Assembly: GCA_964546145.1 (NCBI GenBank) | Contig: CAZJIU010000106.1 | Span: 1 to 5,821, forward strand | From: CAZAKO01 sp964546145 | GTDB lineage: Bacteria > Fidelibacterota > UBA2242 | Length of the DNA stretch: 5,821 bases | Reading direction: 5' to 3' | Shown here: one piece after another, positions 1 to 5,771 of the stretch | Numbering within the stretch: position 1 is the first letter of the stretch | Layout of the letters: every line of letters starts with the position of its first letter | Notes under the pieces: generated by a model | What the model was told of the DNA's origin: nothing | The model's input: the letters and a program-made list of their open reading frames with translations, nothing else | Databases searched by the model: none | Program-made: the position numbers and the translations under genes

Positions 1-13
1 TTTTAAATCCTTG

Positions 14-26
14 CATCACCTCCTTT
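14..26 (-). promoter_or_regulatory. Strong Shine-Dalgarno at the left edge, possible start of a left-going gene
   Basis: On the minus strand this reads AAAGGAGGTGATG, almost the full complement of the 16S rRNA tail. The only ordinary start codon between it and the window edge is the ATG at 16-14, which would begin M-Q-G-F-K. It sits only 2 bases after GGAGG, which is unusually close. The site implies a gene transcribed leftwards out of the window, divergent from the gene at 562. Its identity cannot be seen. The start is uncertain because of the tight spacing. Confidence 0.4.
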
Positions 27-232
27 GAAAAGTTAACATAGTTAATTAGTAATTCCTACTGCTTTATTCACCATATTTGACATGCTTCTATTCACTATTT
101 TAATTACTGATTAAACAAATTCGCGGTGTTTCTCGCGTCCTGCGCTTAGAAAATCCAAAGATGTTCTGGTATTCTGACTTTCATTCCTTCAATATTACAA
201 TAATACTTTTGACTAATCTAAGTTACTTTTTG

Positions 233-261
233 AACCTACAAAACAAATTTTGTTTTGTCAA
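233..261 (-). promoter_or_regulatory. Candidate left-going sigma70 promoter
   Basis: The minus strand has a perfect TTGACA at 261-256, then a 17-base spacer and TAGGTT at 238-233 as a weak -10 (3 of 6 matches to TATAAT). It would drive transcription toward the left-edge SD with an untranslated leader of about 210 bases. The spacer is almost entirely filled by a perfect inverted repeat, so the promoter could be under operator control. The weak -10 keeps confidence low. Confidence 0.28.
238..258. repeat. Perfect 10-bp inverted repeat around one central base
   Basis: The left arm ACAAAACAAA (238-247) and right arm TTTGTTTTGT (249-258) are exact reverse complements around a single T at 248. A one-base loop cannot form a good RNA hairpin, so the symmetry fits a binding site for a dimeric DNA-binding protein better than a terminator. 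It overlaps the -35 and spacer of the candidate left-going promoter, where a repressor operator would be expected. The low complexity (only A/T with a few C/G) makes chance more likely than for a mixed sequence. Confidence 0.45.
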
Positions 262-561
262 GAATATTTTCACACTAATATTCATTCTAAAATCATCGGG
301 AACCCTAAAGGATTATAAAAAGAAATAGCAGATTTGAACCGGTTTATTTAATATAAAAATTGATTTGCTAAAAAGTCGAGGGGGTTACATTAAATATATA
401 GGTATATCTCCGGCACCGATGAATTACTTTTGTTTTTCCAAGGAAAACCGTATTTTTCTATCGGTTGAAATAGTGCGAATCCTATTTGAAATAATTAGCC
501 TAATCAAGAAGTTTAAAACTGCCAATCGGCAAATTTATCCTGGATCGAATGGGATTAAAAG

Positions 562-1092
562 ATGAAAATTACCAAACGACTAATTCGCAAAATCTTACGT
601 GATTGTCAGCGAGTCACATCCTACTCTTATCAAAGTTCTGTCCCGACTGTTAAATTGTTAATCTGTTTCCCTTTTGATGAGCTGCAGCAAAAAATTGCTT
701 TGCGGATCTTTAATCCGATTTTTAGGCAATATCAGACTCAATGTATCTGCCTGATGCCTGAAAATACCCGCAGTCTATTACCAGTAAGCCATCTCATCGG
801 CACAATTTTTTTCGCCCCACCCGCGGATCTGCAGAAAGAGCCGCTTTTACCAGCAGAAATATCGGGAAAAATCAGAGAGCGGCGTTACCGGATAGCCATT
901 GACCTGAATTCCCAATTTCACCCCTACTCCGCCGCGGCGGTCCTGCAAAGTGATGCCCCAAAAAGAATCGGCTTCCGCGTAGAAGAAGCCGACAAATTCT
1001 TTAATATCCAGATTTCACGAAGGGAATCCGACCCAGTAGAGTCTGCCTACCAATATATTTTCAAACTGATCGCAGACGATCTTAAAACATAA
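562..1092 (+). CDS. Short GT9/heptosyltransferase-like protein, N-terminal half only
   Basis: This 176-residue protein resembles the first half of glycosyltransferase family 9 enzymes such as LPS heptosyltransferases. Visible landmarks are a basic N-terminal helix (1-17), a hydrophobic strand VKLLICFPFDE (30-40), YRIAIDLN (109-116), SDAPKRIGF (130-138) and FFNIQI (146-151). These match the GT9 pattern in which a strand ending in an acidic residue is followed by a helix and an 'sgA.kRIGf' segment. GT9 enzymes are usually about 330-360 residues, with a C-terminal nucleotide-sugar-binding half that is absent here. The same layout also recalls the short DUF6913 proteins of Bacteroidetes. An in-frame TAA at 556-558 makes ATG 562 the first possible start; the SD is weak. 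It looks soluble, with no signal peptide or membrane helix. Without the donor-binding half, catalysis is doubtful. The gene is probably real; the family assignment is tentative. Confidence 0.6.
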   Translation: MKITKRLIRKILRDCQRVTSYSYQSSVPTVKLLICFPFDELQQKIALRIFNPIFRQYQTQCICLMPENTRSLLPVSHLIGTIFFAPPADLQKEPLLPAEISGKIRERRYRIAIDLNSQFHPYSAAAVLQSDAPKRIGFRVEEADKFFNIQISRRESDPVESAYQYIFKLIADDLKT

Positions 1093-1152
1093 AGAAAAAT
1101 TTGCTTTTCAGGATATAACGCCATTTTATTTCTAGCCCGGCAAATTTCTCTT
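1092..1152. repeat. Imperfect inverted repeat downstream of the GT9-like gene
   Basis: Arms 1092-1104 (AAGAAAAATTTGC) and 1140-1152 (GCAAATTTCTCTT) pair at 12 of 13 positions around a 35-base loop, starting within the stop codon of the upstream gene. The position suits a transcript-end hairpin, but the stem is AT-rich, the loop is long and no proper T-run follows. It could be a weak terminator, an RNA-stability element or chance. Confidence 0.3.
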
Positions 1153-1186
1153 CTTTAATGACTTGCTAATTTTATTAAAATTTTCC

Positions 1187-1215
1187 TTGACCAACGACTT
1201 AATGGCGGTTATATT
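1187..1215 (+). promoter_or_regulatory. Near-consensus sigma70-type promoter
   Basis: The sequence shows TTGACC at 1187-1192, a 17-base spacer and TATATT at 1210-1215. That is 5 of 6 matches at both elements with ideal spacing. Transcription would begin near 1222, giving a leader of under 20 bases before the ATG at 1240. It should drive the zinc-ribbon gene and the DUF3467 gene behind it. No operator-like repeat is evident around it, which fits steady expression. Confidence 0.72.
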
Positions 1216-1225
1216 TGCCGCAAAT

Positions 1226-1234
1226 AAAGAGGAG
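1226..1234 (+). promoter_or_regulatory. Shine-Dalgarno that fixes the start of the zinc-ribbon gene
   Basis: AAAGAGGAG ends 5 bases before ATG 1240. The alternative in-frame GTG at 1234 overlaps the SD itself, so ATG 1240 is the better start. Confidence 0.75.
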
Positions 1235-1239
1235 TGGTA

Positions 1240-1677
1240 ATGGAAGACTTGGTTTGCCCAGAATGCAATGCACCCTTGGAGGAAAAAGATTTAAGGGAAT
1301 CTTTGGTCTGTAAGCATTGTAAAACGAAATTACGCGATCCTAAATACCTCGATTTTCTCGAACTGCTAGTCTATCATGACATCGTTGACGATATTGATTT
1401 TTTTGACATGAGTCTATACGGCGACCAGATTCTCAAAGAGGGACGGGAAGATTATGATGAGCCCGAAATTGATCCTGCTAAATTTGAAAAACGCAAAGAA
1501 ATCTGGGATGAATTCGAGGACGATATCGAACTGCAAGAGGACATTTCGGAAGAAGAAAATATTGATAATGAAGCCTGGAATATATTTGATTCTGAGGTTC
1601 CTGCTGACGATTGGGAAGAAGATGAAGAGGAAAATGAAGATAATTTTGATCTGGATACCCAGAACGAAGAAGACTAA
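1240..1677 (+). CDS. Zinc-ribbon protein with a highly acidic C-terminal tail
   Basis: This 145-residue protein has two CxxC knuckles, C6-P-E-C9 and C24-K-H-C27, a classic four-cysteine zinc ribbon of the first 30 residues. A short hydrophobic and aromatic segment follows (about 36-62). The rest is dominated by Asp and Glu, which make up over a third of the whole protein and more of the tail. There is no signal peptide or membrane helix, so it should be cytoplasmic. Acidic tails of this kind occur on proteins that contact basic partners or mimic nucleic acid, but nothing here identifies a partner. It ends in tandem stops (TAA TAA) and is followed after 21 bases by the DUF3467 gene, so the two are probably co-transcribed from the promoter at 1187-1215. 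I do not recognise a named family beyond the zinc ribbon. The gene is well supported; the function is unknown. Confidence 0.85.
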   Translation: MEDLVCPECNAPLEEKDLRESLVCKHCKTKLRDPKYLDFLELLVYHDIVDDIDFFDMSLYGDQILKEGREDYDEPEIDPAKFEKRKEIWDEFEDDIELQEDISEEENIDNEAWNIFDSEVPADDWEEDEEENEDNFDLDTQNEED

Positions 1678-1698
1678 TAAAATAATAGAGAAAAGATT

Positions 1699-2022
1699 AT
1701 GGACCCTAAACAGCCTGTAAGACAATTAAAAATTGAATTACCCGAATCCAAAGCTGAGGGCAATTATAGTAATTTTACCGTGATTTCGCACTCTGAGGCT
1801 GAATTCGTTATTGATTTTGCCCGGATTATGCCCGGCTCACCTAAAGCCGTCGTGCAGAGCCGGATCATTATGACTCCCATCCATGCCAAGACTTTGCTTT
1901 TTACCCTTCAGGATAATATCGCCAAGTTCGAATCAAAATTCGGCGAGATTAAATTGCCCGATAAAAATATCCCGCCGCCACTTGATTTTCCCCCGACATC
2001 CGGCGATAATCTGCCGAATTAG
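1699..2022 (+). CDS. DUF3467 family protein
   Basis: This 107-residue protein matches the DUF3467 family, small cytoplasmic proteins of unknown function found across many bacterial phyla. The family signature is visible in order: GNYSNFTVISHSEAEFVIDF (about 21-40), MPGSPKAVVQSRIIMTPIHA (about 44-63) and a C-terminal helix with DNIAKFESKFGEI (about 72-84). The last 20 or so residues are Pro-rich and variable. The start at ATG 1699 is supported by the family's usual length; the SD is weak (AGAG at 1687-1690, 8 bases upstream). The gene lies 21 bases after the zinc-ribbon gene, has no promoter of its own that I can see, and was probably transcribed with it. It ends 24 bases from the stop codon of the convergent S9-like gene. 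Family assignment is confident; no function can be given. Confidence 0.9.
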   Translation: MDPKQPVRQLKIELPESKAEGNYSNFTVISHSEAEFVIDFARIMPGSPKAVVQSRIIMTPIHAKTLLFTLQDNIAKFESKFGEIKLPDKNIPPPLDFPPTSGDNLPN

Positions 2023-2046
2023 CCGCGAATCAGTCCGTTTTCACAA
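2023..2046. other. Short junction between convergent genes
   Basis: Only 24 bases separate the stop codons of the DUF3467 gene (+) and the S9-like gene (-). I see no GC-rich hairpin with a T-run on either strand. The two transcripts probably overlap at their 3' ends or end by a factor-dependent route. Confidence 0.5.
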
Positions 2047-4095
2047 CTACAAATTTTGTTTAAGAAAATCGCGGAATTTGATCAGAATATCAATATAGGT
2101 CTGATCGTATTCGAAAGCAGGCCCATCCCAGGGATAAAAAATAAAATCAATTCGTTTTAGTTCCTCGGTCATCTTTTGGGTAAAGTCATAGATATTAATC
2201 AGCGGCTGCAATGGACTGGTATTCCCCTGGCTAACCAGTAGCTTACCGCACAAATTATTGGTCAGATCAGGATTATCCGGGGTCACTTGATAATCGCGGG
2301 CACCAATTTCCTTAAAAAGCAGGTTGTCATAGAGCGAGAAATAACTAATCCAGTTAGTCTCAGCCAGAATTGCGGCAGCAAGGATATTCCTTGCAGATGA
2401 CTGTAAAATGGTCATCAGACTGAGATAGCCACCATATCCAAAGCCCCAGATGCCTATCCGCGAGGCGTCGATGAAGCTCTCCTGAGTCAGGACTTCAAGA
2501 ACTGACTCAATAGTCTCTAGCTGAATCTCCACCGGCTCAAGACTATCTGCTGGACTCAGGTAATCGGGCGTTAATGGCAATGTTGGATAATCAATCTCTG
2601 CCACGATATAGCCCTGGCTGCTGATCCACTGATTAATCAGATTCGACAGTTTCCATTCATCAAGTGAGGAAACCGGCTTTTTACCTTCATTCAGATAAAT
2701 AAGCAATGGAAACTTATCGGATTTGCGATGATTTTCAGGATACCAGAGTGTGTAATAGAGCTCTCTGCCGGTAACGGGATCAAGCAGTTTTCGGGTCAGC
2801 GACTGATTCAAACTCTGAGATCCGGGAATTCGGGCATCGGGTTTTAACAGCAGCTGGGCTTTGCTAACCGGTAAGGTCTGAGTAAAATATAATTCAGACG
2901 GGATGGTCGCCGTGCAAAAGCGGTCAATTAGATATGCCCCACTGCGCGATAAGACAAAATCGTGGCTGCCGCGTTTATACGAGACATTCAGCACCTTGTC
3001 AGTCTTAGCATCAATGGTATAAATCTGTTTTTCGTTGGGCTTTTTCAGATTAGCGGAGAAGAATACTTGTTCGTCTTGCTCGCGTACAGCATAATCAAAT
3101 ACATGCCACTTGCCACGGGTTAAAGCAATTGGCGTCGCTGCCGTAAGTCCCGTGACAAAGAGGTGTTGATAGCCACTCTGGACATCGCCAAAAAGTATTT
3201 TAGTTCCCTGATTAACCCAGAAAAGTTTTGCTCCAAAATCGGGGCACCACCATTCAGAGTAGCGGGAATATAGGGTGTCAATCTGATGAGATTTAAGCAA
3301 CACCCGGACAATATTTCTGGTTCGTAAATCTCTCGATAGATAATCAATTATCCATTGCTCTTCGTCCGGACTCCAGAGAAGATTACGTATCAGCACATCT
3401 TCATCTTCGGCAATTGGGTAGCGAACATAATCCTGCGGTTTTGCCGGATTGAAAAGCAGGATTTCATTGCAAAAATCGCCAATATAATCCGGTATCGCAA
3501 TTTGCCCACCGGTAGGCGACCAATAATAAGGAAGTACGGGCTTTTGTTGCCCATTTAAAGTGATTATTTCCGATTGCCAATTACCGCAGATCGTTTGTGA
3601 GAGTTGGAATTCCAATCTATGTTCAATATCGAATAAATATAAGAAATCATCGCGCAGGTAGGCGATATATTTCTCATCGGGTGACACCGATGGTAAATAT
3701 TCAATCTCAGCCGTCGTCGTTAAGGCAATCGGCTCTTGCTCCAAGGCAGCTGAAAGCAGATAAATATCTCCGCAATAGGTAAACACAAGTTTCTGTTCCT
3801 TGGGAAACCAGGTCAGATTGCCAATCATTTTCTCCGGTTCGGTGGAATTGGTAAGATTAAAACTGGTTAGTTGGCGCAGCTTACCGGAAGGTATACATGC
3901 CAGCCAGATGTCGCCATAACGGTACCCGTTTTTATTCCAGATAAAGGCTACCGCAGAATCGGCTGGTGACCAGCAGATATCGGAGGGGATATTGCCATAG
4001 AATGGTGGATCACTAAAGATGGTTTCAGGACTTGGCAGCGACCCGGCACTTACCCAAAAAGTCAAACTCAGGAGAAAAATGAGGATACGCTTCAT
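2047..4095 (-). CDS. Exported S9 (DPP-IV-like) pseudopeptidase lacking the catalytic triad
   Basis: The 682-residue product opens with a Sec signal peptide (about 1-18, cleavage near VSAG-S) and has no lipobox Cys, so it should be periplasmic or secreted. Residues about 35-440 form a beta-propeller of the DPP-IV N-terminal type, with repeats such as CWSP (41), SVSPDEKYIAYL (136), YYWSP (190) and LWSPDEE (240). Residues about 440-682 align with the S9 alpha/beta-hydrolase domain. The nucleophile motif GWSYGG is GFGYGG, with Gly553 replacing Ser. The Asp of 'HGtaDD' is Ser627, in QGNTSP. The His of 'YPgegH' is Pro659, in YPWDGP. The oxyanion-hole Tyr is Asn469, and the Glu-Glu segment expected before YYWSP is missing. 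The fold is therefore family-typical but peptidase activity is not expected; a binding or scaffold role is inferred. The start has AGGAAG 7 bases upstream. It is the last gene of the minus-strand cluster, 79 bases after the methyltransferase gene. Confidence 0.93.
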   Translation of the reverse strand: MKRILIFLLSLTFWVSAGSLPSPETIFSDPPFYGNIPSDICWSPADSAVAFIWNKNGYRYGDIWLACIPSGKLRQLTSFNLTNSTEPEKMIGNLTWFPKEQKLVFTYCGDIYLLSAALEQEPIALTTTAEIEYLPSVSPDEKYIAYLRDDFLYLFDIEHRLEFQLSQTICGNWQSEIITLNGQQKPVLPYYWSPTGGQIAIPDYIGDFCNEILLFNPAKPQDYVRYPIAEDEDVLIRNLLWSPDEEQWIIDYLSRDLRTRNIVRVLLKSHQIDTLYSRYSEWWCPDFGAKLFWVNQGTKILFGDVQSGYQHLFVTGLTAATPIALTRGKWHVFDYAVREQDEQVFFSANLKKPNEKQIYTIDAKTDKVLNVSYKRGSHDFVLSRSGAYLIDRFCTATIPSELYFTQTLPVSKAQLLLKPDARIPGSQSLNQSLTRKLLDPVTGRELYYTLWYPENHRKSDKFPLLIYLNEGKKPVSSLDEWKLSNLINQWISSQGYIVAEIDYPTLPLTPDYLSPADSLEPVEIQLETIESVLEVLTQESFIDASRIGIWGFGYGGYLSLMTILQSSARNILAAAILAETNWISYFSLYDNLLFKEIGARDYQVTPDNPDLTNNLCGKLLVSQGNTSPLQPLINIYDFTQKMTEELKRIDFIFYPWDGPAFEYDQTYIDILIKFRDFLKQNL

Positions 4096-4126
4096 GGCAA
4101 AACTTCCTGGAATTTTATTGACACAT

Positions 4127-4155
4127 ATTATAACGGGAGTAAAGTAAGGATTGAA
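4127..4155 (-). promoter_or_regulatory. Candidate internal promoter for the S9-like gene
   Basis: In the 79-base gap before the S9-like gene, the minus strand has a perfect TATAAT at 4132-4127. Seventeen bases upstream is TTCAAT (4155-4150), a weak -35 with 3 of 6 matches. Transcription would start near 4120, ahead of the SD at 4108-4103. It may give the S9-like gene expression separate from the upstream methyltransferase genes. Confidence 0.33.
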
Positions 4156-4174
4156 TGGGAATTTTCAAATGCTT

Positions 4175-4849
4175 TTAATGATTAGCAGTAATTGTAGGAG
4201 TTTTTCGCAGTAGGTAGATTTTATGGGCATGCAAAAAGCGCCAGATCCAAAATGACTTTACCAAAGAAAATCCGGCCTGCTCAATTGCCTTGCGCCAATC
4301 ACTCTCGTAAACCATGAAAATCCGCTTTGGACGCTTGGCGATCTTGCGCTGAAGAGCATGCATCGGGGAATAAACATACACGGAAACGATCGCCCACTGG
4401 CGCGAAACACGGTGCAGCTCTTTCAAAATCAGCTGTCGCTCCGGCTCGGTTTTCAGATGCTGGAACAACCGGAAATTAAATACGATATCGAAATTGTCTT
4501 GCTTAAATGGCAGAGAAAAGATATTGGCAACCAGAACTTTACTTAATTCGCGATACTGCTCACGCTGGAACATGGCAGCATACAGGTTCAAATCCGCACT
4601 GGTAACGTCAAGGTCTTTCTCAAGAAAGGTTCTAGTAAACCGACCGTATCCTGCCGGAATATCCAGCAACGTTGCACGGGATGTGCTAATCTCATTTAAA
4701 ATGCGCCTGACAAGTCGAATCTCCCGAACTGAGATTAACCGCTGATCCAGATGCCGATAGCGGGTCGCGGCATATTTCCGGACTCCCTCAAGGCTATTCC
4801 AGGTCACCGAATAGGATTTAGGATTGTGCAATGGAGCACTGTCACTCAA
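4175..4849 (-). CDS. Class I SAM-dependent methyltransferase
   Basis: The 224-residue protein has a Rossmann-type methyltransferase core (Methyltransf_11-like). Motif I is LLDIPAGYGRFT (61-72). The ribose-binding acidic residue is D86 in TSADLN. A LPFKQDNFDIVFNFRLFQHL segment (113-132) covers the motif usually written 'LPF.d.sFD.v...r...H'. ELHRVSR (144-150) matches the usual 'E..RV' helix. No signal peptide or membrane helix is visible. The substrate cannot be told; the basic C-terminal half (about 165-215) could contact an anionic acceptor. An in-frame TAA at 4858-4856 bounds the start. The first possible start is TTG 4849 with GGAG about 12 bases upstream, a long spacing; TTG 4831 or GTG 4810 are alternatives with no better SD. 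The gene begins 39 bases after the homocysteine methyltransferase stop, so shared transcription is likely. Its chemistry (using SAM) links loosely to methionine formation next door. Confidence 0.88.
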   Translation of the reverse strand: MSDSAPLHNPKSYSVTWNSLEGVRKYAATRYRHLDQRLISVREIRLVRRILNEISTSRATLLDIPAGYGRFTRTFLEKDLDVTSADLNLYAAMFQREQYRELSKVLVANIFSLPFKQDNFDIVFNFRLFQHLKTEPERQLILKELHRVSRQWAIVSVYVYSPMHALQRKIAKRPKRIFMVYESDWRKAIEQAGFSLVKSFWIWRFLHAHKIYLLRKTPTITANH

Positions 4850-4888
4850 ACGCTCTTAAATCTCCAATAGAAAAGCAAATTGCCCGGG

Positions 4889-5758
4889 TTAGCTAATTAA
4901 TTGCCGGATTGCCTGGATATATTCAGGTGTCGTTCCACAACAGCCACCGATAATTTCCACGCCAAGTTCCCGGATAGCTTTTAGATTTCCGGCAAATTCG
5001 GTCGAGCTTTCGGGATAAACCAGACCACCATCCCGAATCTCGGGAATACCGGCATTAGGTTGAATGATAACCGGCAGACCGATGCTTTCACGAATTATTT
5101 TTGCCAATTCAACCATCGAGTCACTACCAATCGAACAGTTAGCACCTACGGCGTCGGCGCCAGCTTGGGTTAACATTTGCATGCTTTCAGGCACAAAATT
5201 ACCCATTATGGTGCAAAATCCGTTAGGATTTTTCTCAAAGGTCATCGTCGCAAATATCGGCAGATCGGAAACAGCTCTGACTCCCTGAATCGCTGCCTGA
5301 CATTCGCGAACATCGAACATAGTCTCAATAATAAAACAATCCACCCCGGATTCCGCCAGCAAGCGAGCCTGTTCTTGAAAGTTTTCGAAAGCCTCATTTT
5401 GAGTAAGTGTTCCGAAAGGTTCCAGCATTTCACCCAAAGGACCAAGATTACCCGCCACATAATGGATTTCCCCGGCAGCCTGCCGGGCAATTTTGCAAGC
5501 CGCTTGATTGACTTTAGCAGCTAAATGTGCTATGCCGGCTTTCTTGAGCTTTAATCTGGTCCCGCCAAAAGTATTTGTCGTAATGACATCCGCTCCGGCA
5601 GCTAGATATTCCTGGTGCACTTCCAGCACTATATCCGGTTTTTCAAGATTCATTATCTCCGGAACGACATCACTTTTCATCCCTTTTTGGATTAAGCGGG
5701 AGCCCATTGCCCCATCCATTAACAAACCAGTAGTTCGAACTTGTTCCAAAATAGTCAT
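4889..5758 (-). CDS. Stand-alone homocysteine S-methyltransferase domain protein (MetH N-terminal type)
   Basis: This 289-residue protein is a complete Hcy-binding TIM barrel, corresponding to the N-terminal domain of cobalamin-dependent methionine synthase. Landmarks are DGAMGS (15-20), HQEYLAAGADVITTNTFGG (48-66), GNLGPLGE (103-110), IETMFD (144-149), GANCSIG (205-211), QPNAGIPE (233-240) and GGCCGTTPEYI (271-281). Cys208, Cys273 and Cys274 are the three zinc ligands that activate the homocysteine thiol. The protein lacks the folate, cobalamin and reactivation domains of full MetH. The methyl donor must therefore come from elsewhere, either separate corrinoid and folate proteins or a small donor such as S-methylmethionine, and the sequence does not say which. 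The ATG has an excellent SD, AGGAGGTG, 5 bases upstream. It follows the previous gene by 12 bases, so it is probably translated from the same message. Domain assignment is very secure; substrate pairing is open. Confidence 0.95.
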   Translation of the reverse strand: MTILEQVRTTGLLMDGAMGSRLIQKGMKSDVVPEIMNLEKPDIVLEVHQEYLAAGADVITTNTFGGTRLKLKKAGIAHLAAKVNQAACKIARQAAGEIHYVAGNLGPLGEMLEPFGTLTQNEAFENFQEQARLLAESGVDCFIIETMFDVRECQAAIQGVRAVSDLPIFATMTFEKNPNGFCTIMGNFVPESMQMLTQAGADAVGANCSIGSDSMVELAKIIRESIGLPVIIQPNAGIPEIRDGGLVYPESSTEFAGNLKAIRELGVEIIGGCCGTTPEYIQAIRQLIS

Positions 5759-5763
5759 GTTAC

Positions 5764-5771
5764 CACCTCCT
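5764..5771 (-). promoter_or_regulatory. Shine-Dalgarno overlapping the upstream stop codon
   Basis: AGGAGGTG at 5771-5764 shares its first A with the TGA stop (5773-5771) of the preceding gene and lies 5 bases before the ATG at 5758. This arrangement fits co-transcribed genes and favours translational coupling. Confidence 0.75.

Larger units (their letters stand above)
27..561. other. AT-rich intergenic region with no convincing gene
   Basis: About 535 bases lie between the left-edge SD and the gene at 562. The first part is roughly 30% GC, clearly lower than the coding parts of the window. I see no tRNA, rRNA or recognisable riboswitch. A 66-codon frame beginning with TTG at 365 runs to a TGA at 563-565 and overlaps the next gene's ATG as ATGA. 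It has no SD and no recognisable protein features, so I do not call it a gene. The region contains an inverted repeat at 238-258 and a possible left-going promoter, both listed separately. It most likely serves as the divergent control region for the left-edge gene and perhaps the gene at 562. Confidence 0.6.

Noticed and set aside
11..26. Sequence like the 3' end of 16S rRNA (CATCACCTCCTTT on the + strand)
   Set aside because: The conserved bases that should precede it in 16S rRNA are absent, so it is better read as a strong SD on the minus strand.
77..104. TTGACA at 77-82 with TTTAAT at 99-104 on the + strand as a promoter
   Set aside because: The spacing is 16 bases, and no gene on the + strand begins within 450 bases downstream. 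It is probably chance in AT-rich DNA.
365..565. 66-codon frame on the + strand starting with TTG and overlapping the next gene as ATGA
   Set aside because: It has no SD, a rare start codon, AT-driven composition and no recognisable motif. The overlap with the gene at 562 alone is weak support.
1454..1720. Lys/Ile-rich 88-codon frame overlapping the acidic tail in another frame
   Set aside because: It is a frame shadow of the Glu/Asp-rich coding sequence with no SD or motif.
1414..1725. Hydrophobic 103-codon antisense frame opposite the zinc-ribbon gene
   Set aside because: It is the complement of GAA/GAT-rich acidic codons, which gives Phe/Ile-rich antisense frames. The sense strand has a promoter, SD and zinc ribbon.
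2023..2074. CCGCGA (2023-2028) and TCGCGG (2069-2074) as a bidirectional terminator
   Set aside because: The loop is 40 bases, the right arm lies inside the S9-like coding sequence, and there is no adjacent T-run on either strand.
2047..4095. Frameshift or pseudogene explanation for the missing catalytic triad
   Set aside because: The frame is uninterrupted, and family-typical sequence surrounds each substituted position in the same frame. The changes are specific substitutions, not loss of alignment.
4118..4145. TTGACA at 4118-4123 on the + strand as an antisense promoter
   Set aside because: It has only a weak -10 (TAAAGT) and no + strand gene follows.
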